Of a stretch of DNA of 52,213 bases, positions 25,726 through 33,198 are shown piece by piece. Below the pieces are notes generated by a model, which had not been told where the DNA came from, did no database searches, and saw only the letters and a list, made by a program, of their open reading frames with translations. Both the position numbers and the translations under genes were made by a program. Position 1 is the first letter of the stretch; each line of letters starts with the position of its first letter. Source of the stretch: SIG565 sp045590755 (lineage in GTDB: Bacteria; Bacillota; Clostridia; Oscillospirales; Acutalibacteraceae); NCBI GenBank assembly GCA_045590755.1, contig JAZNRP010000038.1:1-52213 (forward strand), in the 5' to 3' direction.

Positions 25726-26832
25726 TTAAATATTCAAATATGTTTCTTGCAAATTGGAAGCTAATTTTTTAACATCAAACCCTGCATCCTTAATCTTTTC
25801 ACAATAAATGCTTCTGTCAGTATTTGAAAACCGGTTGATGTGCAATAATGCTTCATCTGCCCATTTTTCCACACTGTCAGTTAAAGGCAATTGCTTCACC
25901 AAATCCGTAAGGGCAACCTCGCTTGAAACGGTGTCGGATGTCAATATCGGAAGTCCCGATGCTTGCGCTTCAACCATAGCAACCGAGAGTCCTTCGTAAA
26001 GTGACGGGAAAAGCAGTAAATCCATAGCCGAAAAGTATTGGGGCATATCACTTCTGCTGCCAAGAAAATGAACATTATTTTGAATGTTCATTTCATTAAC
26101 ATATTGTTCTATTTCGTTTTTCAAAAGACCTTCACCGATAAGCAATAAATGAGCATTTTCTTTTTTCTTTAATATCTGCTCGAAAATTTCTACTAAAAAT
26201 TTATGGTTTTTCTGTTCTGAAAATCTACCGACATGACCGATTATAATTTCATTACCTAAACCAAGCTCTTTTTTAATTGTATTTCCCTTTGCCAAACTAA
26301 ATCTAAATTTTTCAGTATCAATTACATTGGGAATAACTTTATAGTTGTTTTTCAGTTTCCCTTTATATAAGGTTCTGCCTGCAATATCGGCGCAGGCATA
26401 CGCAGTAGTTACACTGCTTGGGAAATACATTTTGAAGAAAGAGAGAATAATTTTTTTGAAAATATTTCCTGATGTATATGTATTATGAGCGTGAGAAATT
26501 CTATTCTTTACTCCCGCGCGTTTTGCCTGCCTTAAAATCATACCGCTTAAAATATCGTGATGGGAGTGTACGGTTTTATACTCGGGATGAGCTTTGAAAA
26601 ATTTATATAAATTTTTCTGATATTTAATAGGTCCGACATGGGAAATGCCCGGCACACAGTACATACGGCCACCCATAGAAAGAATTTCTTCTGCGTATTT
26701 TGATTCAACTCGGTTATGACATAAAAAATCAAACTGCACCTTACTTCTGTCAATATTGCGATAAATATTCATAATTAAGGTTTCAGCGCCGCCCAAGTCC
26801 ATAGTGCCAACAACCTGTAAAACTCTTTCCAT
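25726..26832 (-). CDS. Glycosyltransferase family 4 (EpsF-like)
   Basis: A 368-residue GT-B enzyme. VVGTMDLGGAETLIMNIYRN is the usual EpsF/GT4 N-terminus, HSHHDILSGMILRQAK a family landmark, GHVGRFSEQKNH starts the C-terminal domain and PSLYEGLSVAMVEAQASGLP is the donor-binding E(x7)E motif. Similar enzymes act in capsule and exopolysaccharide loci. Position between EpsG and the other GT4 supports a role in the same repeat unit. Confidence 0.9.
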   Translation of the reverse strand: MERVLQVVGTMDLGGAETLIMNIYRNIDRSKVQFDFLCHNRVESKYAEEILSMGGRMYCVPGISHVGPIKYQKNLYKFFKAHPEYKTVHSHHDILSGMILRQAKRAGVKNRISHAHNTYTSGNIFKKIILSFFKMYFPSSVTTAYACADIAGRTLYKGKLKNNYKVIPNVIDTEKFRFSLAKGNTIKKELGLGNEIIIGHVGRFSEQKNHKFLVEIFEQILKKKENAHLLLIGEGLLKNEIEQYVNEMNIQNNVHFLGSRSDMPQYFSAMDLLLFPSLYEGLSVAMVEAQASGLPILTSDTVSSEVALTDLVKQLPLTDSVEKWADEALLHINRFSNTDRSIYCEKIKDAGFDVKKLASNLQETYLNI

Positions 26833-26852
26833 TAAGTCAGCCCCTTTTCTCG

Positions 26853-27938
26853 TTATAAATTACCGAAAATCCATTCAAAGTAATACAGCGTCGCACTGTT
26901 CACTATTTCGTAATACCAATAAAGGCCGTATAACACAATTATTCCAACCTTAAATGCCCATTTGTATTTTTTATCGCAGGATTCCATTACACTGCTAAGC
27001 GCCAACGGAACAAATAAGGCGGTATATGCACCTAATCTTGCAAGATATGCGCTACCCGATGTTGCAACACGGACGGCGGCATTTGCCACCAGCATATAAA
27101 CATTGAAAATTTGTTTTTCATTTAGCTTCTTGGTATAAGCAAAATATATGCCAAGCGCCGCAGGACAACAACCAACGAGTACCCTGAAAATACTAACTGC
27201 GCGTGTTGAATATTCATTAAGAATAAATTCAGAGTCGTTCATCCAACCGATAAACTCGAAAATACTTTCATAGCTGAGAGAAACGGCAACCGTTATAGCA
27301 ATAACGGCTATAAGGCGCTTTACAGTTATCTCTTTTGATGCTAAAAAGTAAATAAGTATAAAGAAAATGGCGGATTTATGAACCAGAAATGCCAAAAGGC
27401 AAATCAGAACGAACCTGAAAAATTTACGGTTATAAATAAAAGGTCTTCCAAGGAACACGATAGTTACTGCCAAATACTGCCTTATTCCATTAAATGTTCC
27501 GTGCCAGCATCCTAAAAATATAAACAGAATGGTAACAAATGTAAAATCAACCGTTTCCTTATACATACTGTATAATGCCAAGCCGATGGTTAAAAGCGAA
27601 GCAACAAAAAACATCGGAAAGGATGATTCAGACCATATTCCGCAAATTTTACCGATAATCGGAAAAATAGGCTCATCCCAGGTCAAAAGCTCGTTCCAAG
27701 GTGTGCTGATATATTGTTCGTATAAATCCATATATGCTTTATAGTCTGTACCAACTCTATATCTGCAGCCTGCAACAAACACCAAAATAGCTATTGCCAA
27801 AAACAGAAATAGCCTTGTATCAAATATTTGTTTTGGTTTTAATGAGATATCATCTTCAGAAACGCGTGTTCTGCCGCATAGCGTTGCAAGAAAACACAAA
27901 AAAACAGAAGAAGAAATTGTAAGAAAATATGTTAGCAT
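26853..27938 (-). CDS. EpsG family polysaccharide polymerase
   Basis: A 361-residue membrane protein of the EpsG family. The landmark is VFVAGCRYRVGTDYKAYMDLYEQY split over residues ~58-82 (core CRYRVGTDYKAY), followed by about ten hydrophobic segments and the GTFNGIRQYLA helix near 145. EpsG proteins are thought to polymerise lipid-linked repeat units (Wzy role). AAGAGGT lies 6 nt before the ATG. Confidence 0.87.
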   Translation of the reverse strand: MLTYFLTISSSVFLCFLATLCGRTRVSEDDISLKPKQIFDTRLFLFLAIAILVFVAGCRYRVGTDYKAYMDLYEQYISTPWNELLTWDEPIFPIIGKICGIWSESSFPMFFVASLLTIGLALYSMYKETVDFTFVTILFIFLGCWHGTFNGIRQYLAVTIVFLGRPFIYNRKFFRFVLICLLAFLVHKSAIFFILIYFLASKEITVKRLIAVIAITVAVSLSYESIFEFIGWMNDSEFILNEYSTRAVSIFRVLVGCCPAALGIYFAYTKKLNEKQIFNVYMLVANAAVRVATSGSAYLARLGAYTALFVPLALSSVMESCDKKYKWAFKVGIIVLYGLYWYYEIVNSATLYYFEWIFGNL

Positions 27939-27962
27939 TTATTAACCTCTTGCAAATCAAAC

Positions 27963-28766
27963 TTATTTAGAGCGTTTATATCTGTGTAAAGCCTTGTAAA
28001 TAAAAGAAGGCAACATACCGATAATTATAGGCTTAACACTGAAAATAATCCAATAAAAAGGTAATTTTAGATGCTTTATAGCATAGCGCATAACATATGC
28101 TTCGTTAAAGCGGTATATAAGCTTCTTTCTCTTCTGAGCGCTTCTATCATCACGCATCTGATATAGAATCTCTTTTATGTTAACACCCTTATAACCTTTT
28201 GCGTACATCTTCACCCAGAGATGATAGTCTTCAACTCTCAAAAGGCGCTTTTCTTCAGAGTACCCCTCCACCGCCATATAAGCTTCCTTTCTTACTAAGC
28301 AAGCCGCGTGACAAAACGGCGTACCCTTGATGAAAAGTCGCTTTGTCGGCACAGGGTTTACATGGGTTCTTCCCCACACACCGTTTTCATCGAAAAACTC
28401 CATATCGGTGCTGACAATTGCAATGTCGGGATTGTTTTCCAAAACCGCAGCTTCCTTTTCGAGTCTGTCGGGATAAGAAATGTCGTCGCCATCCATACGG
28501 GCTATGTATTCACCCGACGCCACCGCAAGACAACGGTTTAAGGTATGATTCAAGCCCTTATTAACATCATTTTTAAGTAATTTGATTTTTTCGGGATATT
28601 TTTCCAAATACTGCTTTGCGAGAGAATAGGTGCTATCCTGTGAGCAATCATCACAAAGTATAAGTTCCCAGTTTTGATATGTCTGATTCAAAATAGAATC
28701 AATAGCAGCTGAAAGAGTGTCGGCGCAATTATATATCCCCATAATTATGCTAATTTTCTTACTCAT
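27963..28766 (-). CDS. Glycosyltransferase family 2
   Basis: A 267-residue GT2 enzyme. SIIMGIYNCADTLSAAIDSI, ILCDDCSQDST near 36 and IARMDGDDISYPDRL near 90 (DGDD metal site) are all intact. It resembles the WaaE/EpsE-like single-domain GT2s of capsule loci, with a short basic, partly hydrophobic C-terminus (LPFYWIIFSVKPIIIGML) that may dip into the membrane. It is the second gene of the operon. Confidence 0.9.
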   Translation of the reverse strand: MSKKISIIMGIYNCADTLSAAIDSILNQTYQNWELILCDDCSQDSTYSLAKQYLEKYPEKIKLLKNDVNKGLNHTLNRCLAVASGEYIARMDGDDISYPDRLEKEAAVLENNPDIAIVSTDMEFFDENGVWGRTHVNPVPTKRLFIKGTPFCHAACLVRKEAYMAVEGYSEEKRLLRVEDYHLWVKMYAKGYKGVNIKEILYQMRDDRSAQKRKKLIYRFNEAYVMRYAIKHLKLPFYWIIFSVKPIIIGMLPSFIYKALHRYKRSK

Positions 28767-28846
28767 TATAAACTGTAAACCTTTCTTTTTATATTGTGGA
28801 ATTCTTTAGTACAATCGCTTGTGTTAATTTTAAGACTTTGCAAAAA

Positions 28847-30451
28847 TTATTTTTTTCGGCCCTTATAGAATAAAGTGCGTAATATGAAAAACAGCTTTTC
28901 CATCCAAATTCTGTAGCCGTGAAAATACAGATTTTTAATTTCAACATCTGCACTCACAACCGACATATTGGCATATTCCATAATTCTCTTATGCACTGTA
29001 TCAGATTTTCTCATCTCGTGTGGGAAGCTTAAAAACAGTTCGAGAATTTTTCTGTTATTCATAGGCATGGTTGTGCGGTGATATAGCTGTTGCGACGAAA
29101 CAACAGAAACGCCCCAGCAACCCATACGAATTTCCCAATAGAAAAGGTCGGTGTGCTCAAAGTTAAAGAGCGGTTTGTCCAATTTAATTTCTTTAAGGAA
29201 ATTGTAATAAATATTATCAGACCATTTAAGTAAAAACGGATGCCCAAAGAATCGGGTTTGGAAGATACTTCCGTGCCGCTCGTTTAAGGTTTTTGGCATT
29301 TTAAGCATGTATTTTCTTTCGAAAAATACGCGAGCCACCTCCGAAGCCCAAGATTTAAGCTCAATATCGTACGCATCCAAATCGTGCAGGTATATAAATT
29401 TTCTTATTTCGTTATCCGCTAAATTAACAAAATAATTGGTGTTATGGTGCAATAATTTTTTAATGAAATCAAAATCCTTAATTTCACTGTTCTCTTGCGG
29501 AATCTTGTAAAAAACATGCTCTAAATTTAAGTTATTACATATCTTTTTAGCACCGTTGGCGTCAATTAGCTCCTGTGGTTTTGAAAAGAAGCTGAAGTAA
29601 GAAAACTTATCATATAAACCGTTGGCACAAGCAAGGGTTGTCTTGCTGTCGGTGCCACCCGAAAGAGAAATAGCACATCTTTCCCACTTTTTAGAGCAGC
29701 ACTCAATTCCACTGTGAATTAAATCTGCAATTTTTTTGATGTTTTCTGTGAATTCTTGTTCGGTTTTAAATTCGGGATGCGGCATTACAGGATAAAACCT
29801 GTTAATAGAAAACTCGTTATCATACAACAAATAGGTGTTGGCGCCTAAGCGCTTAATCTCTTTATACGGAGAAATGTTTCCGGGTAAATGACGGTTACCG
29901 ATGTTATAGCATCTCGAAGTAACAAGCTTCTCCACCTTGGGATTCATCTTTAAATCACATAAATCCGCAATTAACTGTGGATGCTCGGTTATGTATATAT
30001 TTTCTTTCACTTTTCCGAAATAGCAACCCGTCAGAGAACAAGCATCCTGACAGGCGTATATCTTATCGCCGTCAATTAAAATAATTACATGAAGACCGGT
30101 TAATTCAGAAACCTTGTCAAAATATTTTTCCAGGCCCGAACCGTAGGCTTCAATTAAATCTTTACATAGGTCGTTTTCTTCATATTTTTTATCAAACGGA
30201 TTGTACGCATGTCCCACTATTGCAACCGCTTTATTATCCCCAAAAGTATAATAAGCCGTGTGCTTTTCCTGAACATAAAGAAAATACTTACCAAGTTTAA
30301 TTTCGCGCCATAAATTGTAAAAAGGATATTCCGCTAAATTCTCAATGGGCTTATCGGTTAAAAGATAGCCCCTTCTAAAAAGAAGCTCGCGATGCTTTGG
30401 CTCGTTGTCCAGAACCGCTTTGATTTCATCCTTAAAAATTTGAACGCTCAC
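28847..30451 (-). CDS. Asparagine-synthase-like protein without the glutaminase cysteine
   Basis: A 534-residue protein. From ~260 on it has the ATP-pyrophosphatase domain of asparagine synthetase B, with the PP-loop AISLSGGTDSKTTLACAN near 265 and an Asp/Tyr-rich C-terminus. The N-terminal ~200 residues look like a degenerate glutaminase domain, but the protein begins MSVQ with no Cys2 nucleophile, so it cannot use glutamine by the normal route. Relatives in surface-glycan loci are annotated only as asparagine-synthase-like and may amidate or form amide bonds on sugars. GTG start with GGAGGG 6 nt upstream. First gene of the operon. Confidence 0.75.
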   Translation of the reverse strand: MSVQIFKDEIKAVLDNEPKHRELLFRRGYLLTDKPIENLAEYPFYNLWREIKLGKYFLYVQEKHTAYYTFGDNKAVAIVGHAYNPFDKKYEENDLCKDLIEAYGSGLEKYFDKVSELTGLHVIILIDGDKIYACQDACSLTGCYFGKVKENIYITEHPQLIADLCDLKMNPKVEKLVTSRCYNIGNRHLPGNISPYKEIKRLGANTYLLYDNEFSINRFYPVMPHPEFKTEQEFTENIKKIADLIHSGIECCSKKWERCAISLSGGTDSKTTLACANGLYDKFSYFSFFSKPQELIDANGAKKICNNLNLEHVFYKIPQENSEIKDFDFIKKLLHHNTNYFVNLADNEIRKFIYLHDLDAYDIELKSWASEVARVFFERKYMLKMPKTLNERHGSIFQTRFFGHPFLLKWSDNIYYNFLKEIKLDKPLFNFEHTDLFYWEIRMGCWGVSVVSSQQLYHRTTMPMNNRKILELFLSFPHEMRKSDTVHKRIMEYANMSVVSADVEIKNLYFHGYRIWMEKLFFILRTLFYKGRKK

Positions 30452-30566
30452 TATAAACCCTCCGAACTATATAAAAATAATCATAATAAAGGCACTGAAA
30501 GCCGTAATATATCTGTCCATCGCCATCAAGTTATAATATAGACATAATATCACATAATACAAAGAT

Positions 30567-30595
30567 ATTATATCATAAAACACTGCGAATAGCAA
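30567..30595 (-). promoter_or_regulatory. Sigma-A promoter of the polysaccharide operon
   Basis: Minus strand TTGCTA, 17-bp spacer, TATAAT. The predicted leader is about 105 nt, without an obvious riboswitch or hairpin. Confidence 0.7.
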
Positions 30596-30621
30596 TAGAT
30601 AAAGCCTTGTCATTATTCACA

Positions 30622-30649
30622 AAAACCGCAAGGATTTCCTTGCGGTTTT
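30622..30649. terminator. Orphan terminator-like hairpin between divergent promoters
   Basis: A perfect 13-bp stem (AAAACCGCAAGGA with its complement, 2-base loop) with T runs on both strands. It lies upstream of genes pointing away on both sides, so it ends no visible gene; it may insulate the operon promoter from the pdaB side or be what is left of a lost gene. Confidence 0.6.
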
Positions 30650-30722
30650 AACAACGCCACCTGCGGTTTTTATATGCATTTTTCGACACATTTTATGTTT
30701 TCAAAACACCGAAAAATCTTTA

Positions 30723-30752
30723 GTAATACGGACGCGCTATTATTTCATAGTA
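30723..30752 (+). promoter_or_regulatory. Candidate forespore (sigma-G/F-like) promoter of pdaB
   Basis: GTAATA, 17-bp spacer, CATAGTA. The -10 fits the sigma-G/F form CATnnTA; no sigma-A promoter is visible in the 115 bp before the gene. Seen by eye only. Confidence 0.35.
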
Positions 30753-30776
30753 TCTACTAAAGGTATGGTGAATATT

Positions 30777-31538
30777 ATGAAAATGATAGTTATAACTCGT
30801 AAACATATTATGGCGGCATCCTGTATTGTGCTGTCACTGGTAATGCTGCTTGTAGGCGGTGTTGTGTCCTACGCAAACCGCGAGAGACTACTGCCCATTT
30901 ACTGTGTTGAAACCGATGAAAAGAAAATCGCCATAAGCTTTGATGCTGCTTGGGGGAATGACGACACCGAGACGCTGATAAATATTTTAGCCGAATACGA
31001 TGTTCCCGCGACATTTTTTGTTGTGGGAGCGTGGGTTGATAAGTACCCCGAATCAGTAAAACAATTATCCGACGCGGGACATAGAATTGAAAACCACTCT
31101 AACTCGCATCCGCATATGCCGCAATTAAGTGTGACGCAAATGAAAAATGAGCTTGACAGCTGTAATAAAAAAATTGCAGATGTTACAGGCAGAACACCAA
31201 CGCTCTTCCGCCCACCGTACGGCGACTATGATAATAATACAATAACCGCCGTAAATGATAACAATATGCACTGCATACAGTGGTCGGTTGACTCTCTTGA
31301 CTGGAAAGATAATGCAACGCCCGACAGTATTTGCCACCGCGTAGTGTCAAAGGTTAAAAACGGCAGTATTGTACTGTTCCACAATGATGCCACCCACACC
31401 CCCGCCGCACTGCCGCAAATACTTAAAACACTAAAAGAACAGGGCTATGAGTTTGTATTTATTGAAGATTTGATATTAAAAGAAAACTACCAAATAAAGC
31501 ACGATGGAACACAATGCAAAAAAGACGGTGCCGAATAG
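30777..31538 (+). CDS. pdaB: PdaB-like sporulation polysaccharide deacetylase (intact copy)
   Basis: A 253-residue NodB-type (CE4) deacetylase with an N-terminal membrane anchor (IMAASCIVLSLVMLLVGGVV). The five CE4 motifs can be read: FDAAWGND (PdaB-type variant of TFDDG), HSNSHPHM, RPPYGDYD, DSLDWKD and VLFHND. PdaB helps keep the spore dormant in Bacillus. The ATG at 30777 has GGTG 6 nt upstream; a nearer in-frame ATG at 30765 has no Shine-Dalgarno sequence. It is the complete version of a gene whose last ~250 bp occur twice more downstream (32881 and 35074). A hairpin terminator overlaps its stop codon. Confidence 0.88.
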   Translation: MKMIVITRKHIMAASCIVLSLVMLLVGGVVSYANRERLLPIYCVETDEKKIAISFDAAWGNDDTETLINILAEYDVPATFFVVGAWVDKYPESVKQLSDAGHRIENHSNSHPHMPQLSVTQMKNELDSCNKKIADVTGRTPTLFRPPYGDYDNNTITAVNDNNMHCIQWSVDSLDWKDNATPDSICHRVVSKVKNGSIVLFHNDATHTPAALPQILKTLKEQGYEFVFIEDLILKENYQIKHDGTQCKKDGAE

Positions 31539-31547
31539 CACCGTCTT
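31522..31547. terminator. Bidirectional terminator at the end of pdaB
   Basis: AAGACGGTGC and GCACCGTCTT pair around a 6-base loop that contains the stop codon. The identical hairpin follows the 3' copy at 33115, but is missing from the copy at 35074. Confidence 0.8.
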
Positions 31548-31567
31548 AATTTATGTATCGTAAAGCA

Positions 31568-31636
31568 GAGAACCGTCCCCTGTCTTGTTGGAGAACCGTC
31601 CCCTGTCTTGTTGGAGAACCGTCCCCTGTCTTGTTG
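31568..31636. repeat. Tandem repeat, 3 x 23 bp, with GAACCGTCCCC core
   Basis: Three perfect head-to-tail copies of a 23-bp unit starting GAGAACCGTCCCC and ending TGTCTTGTTG (31568-31590, 31591-31613, 31614-31636). There are no spacers, so it is not a CRISPR. A partial copy of the same core follows the second pdaB 3' fragment (33162-33174). The GAACCGTCCCC core resembles repetitive extragenic elements mobilised by RAYT/Y1 transposases; no such transposase is in the window. Confidence 0.9.
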
Positions 31637-31642
31637 CACAAA

Positions 31643-31795
31643 CACAATGACTTGGGGGTTAATGTGTGTGTTTTCTTTTGTGTGTGATTTTCAAAGATAA
31701 AATATTGCTCCTTCCTTTATTCCGTTTTTTAATTCCTCTTACATTGTATTATCTAAATACAGCTTTAGTATGATAGAAAAATATTTAAAAATCAA
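31643..31795 (+). repeat. 153-bp direct repeat, left copy
   Basis: Begins CACAATGACTT and ends TATTTAAAAATCAA; matches 36053-36205 in the same orientation with about 15 differences including two compensating one-base gaps. The pair bounds a 4.26-kb block containing the XRE, orphan and Fic genes and both pdaB 3' fragments. No convincing gene lies in it. Confidence 0.9.
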
Positions 31796-31913
31796 ACAAA
31801 CTTTACTAAACAGTTTTTGCGAGTTTATTCACAAAATAAGATATGGACTTTTTATAGCAAATAAATATAATTTAATTAGAGGCCTCACTAAAAATCAAAA
31901 AGGAGTATTGACT

Positions 31914-32834
31914 ATGAATGGTATTTTTGCTAATAATCTCAAAAAATTACGATTGCAAAAGAAACTCACTCAAGAACAAGTTGCGGATATTTTAGGTGTT
32001 GGTTCTCAAACCATTTCTCGATGGGAATGCAACACAACCTATCCTGATGTTATGTTGCTGCCTGAAATCGCAAAACTTTACTGTGTAACAGTTGATGACC
32101 TATTTAAAGCAAATTTTTCAGCATATGAAAATTATGCTCAACGGTTAGCATCTATTTACGAAACAACTCGAACCCCCGAAGATTTTATTTGTGCAGATAA
32201 TGAGTTCAAAAAACTTATTAAAAGCGGTGAATATTCAACAGAAGATTTATGGACATATGGAACTTTACACCACTTTATGATGCAGTATTCTATAAATAAA
32301 GCGATAGATTTATTTGACAAGGTAATTGATAAGGGTGCAGATGTAAATCCAGATGTTTTTTGGAAAACCAAAACTCAAAAAATGCTTTTGTTTTCGCAAA
32401 TCGGAAAAAGTAATGAAAGTGTTGTATCATCATTAGACAATATTAAAAAGGGTTCTAACAATGTAATTGATTGGAGATGTTTGATACAGGCATACATTTT
32501 TGATAAAGATATAAAAAATGCTTATGAATGTTTTATTAAAGCAATTCAAAAGTTTCCTAATGATTCGATAATATATACATTAGGTGGTGATATTTGCGGA
32601 AAGTTGAACAGGTATGATAAAGCATTATCGTATTGGGATAAAGCAATTGAACTCGATAACACTTGCCTTGATGCCAAGTATTCAAAACTAAACTATTATG
32701 CAGAAATTGGCGAAAAAGAAAAGTGTAAAAATATTTCCATAGAGATAGTTGAAGAACTAAAAAAAATGGGACTTGATATTGAAGCAGAAGCAGAAGAAAA
32801 AAGATTAAAGGATTTTATGAACAATATAGCATAG
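31914..32834 (+). CDS. XRE-family regulator with TPR repeats
   Basis: A 306-residue protein: an N-terminal helix-turn-helix (KLRLQKKLTQEQVADILGVG, then QTISRWECNTTYPD) over residues ~8-60, and a helical C-terminus whose GDICGKLNRYDKALSYWDKA and similar stretches read as TPR repeats. This layout is that of peptide- or protein-sensing XRE-TPR regulators. The reading frame is open for 48 codons upstream, but AAAAGGAG lies 9 nt before the ATG at 31914, and the upstream part is A+T-rich spacer. A+T content is clearly above the neighbouring core genes, suggesting transfer. Target unknown; first cargo gene of the pdaB 3' array. Confidence 0.82.
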   Translation: MNGIFANNLKKLRLQKKLTQEQVADILGVGSQTISRWECNTTYPDVMLLPEIAKLYCVTVDDLFKANFSAYENYAQRLASIYETTRTPEDFICADNEFKKLIKSGEYSTEDLWTYGTLHHFMMQYSINKAIDLFDKVIDKGADVNPDVFWKTKTQKMLLFSQIGKSNESVVSSLDNIKKGSNNVIDWRCLIQAYIFDKDIKNAYECFIKAIQKFPNDSIIYTLGGDICGKLNRYDKALSYWDKAIELDNTCLDAKYSKLNYYAEIGEKEKCKNISIEIVEELKKMGLDIEAEAEEKRLKDFMNNIA

Positions 32835-32880
32835 GCAATTTGCACAAGCCCTTATTGAAATATTACTTTTGTTTCGTATG

Positions 32881-33131
32881 TTGACTCTCTGGACTGGAAA
32901 GATAATGCTACGCCCGACAGTATTTGCCACCGTGTTGTATCAAAGGTTAAAAACGGCAGTATCGTTCTTTTCCATAACGATGCCGACCATACCCCTGCCG
33001 CACTGCCGAATATTTTAAAATCCCTTAAAGAACAAGGCTATGAATTTGTTTTTATTGAAGATTTGATATTAAAAGAAAACTACCAAATAAAGCACGATGG
33101 AACACAGTGCAAAAAAGACGGTGCCGAATAG
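32881..33131 (+). pseudogene. pdaB 3' fragment, second copy
   Basis: Carries the last 83 codons of a pdaB-like gene, from VDSLDWKD to KKDGAE, with no start and with an in-frame stop (TGA) eight codons upstream of the join. It keeps CE4 motifs 4 and 5 (DSLDWKD, LFHND). Against the intact copy it differs mostly at third codon positions and in about four residues, while the last ~110 bp including the terminator are almost identical. It therefore looks like the 3' end of another allele rather than a decayed local duplicate. Confidence 0.9.
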
Positions 33132-33140
33132 CACCGTCTT
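33115..33140. terminator. Bidirectional terminator at the end of pdaB fragment 2
   Basis: Same stem as the intact gene's terminator (AAGACGGTGC/GCACCGTCTT). On the minus strand it is followed by TTTTTT, so it serves as the terminator of the 588-residue orphan that ends 59 bp away. Confidence 0.8.
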
Positions 33141-33161
33141 AATTTATGTATCGCAAAGATA

Positions 33162-33174
33162 GAGAACCGTCCCC
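33162..33174 (+). repeat. Partial GAACCGTCCCC repeat
   Basis: GAGAACCGTCCCC, the first 13 bases of the 23-bp tandem unit, at the same distance after the pdaB terminator as the full array after the intact gene. Confidence 0.7.
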
Positions 33175-33198
33175 TTGTCGCCCCTACTATAGATTACC

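Noticed and set aside
31568..31636. Possible CRISPR array
   Set aside because: The 23-bp copies are directly joined with no spacers, and no cas genes are present.
31643..31795. A conserved short peptide tail (EELKNGIKEGAIFYL type) on the minus strand of the 153-bp repeats
   Set aside because: Only about 15 codons are open, a stop lies just upstream, and differences between the two copies include replacements, so coding is not supported.
31770..31913. 48-codon N-terminal extension of the XRE-TPR protein
   Set aside because: It begins inside the 153-bp repeat, lacks a ribosome site, and the ATG at 31914 has a clear AAAAGGAG followed directly by the helix-turn-helix.
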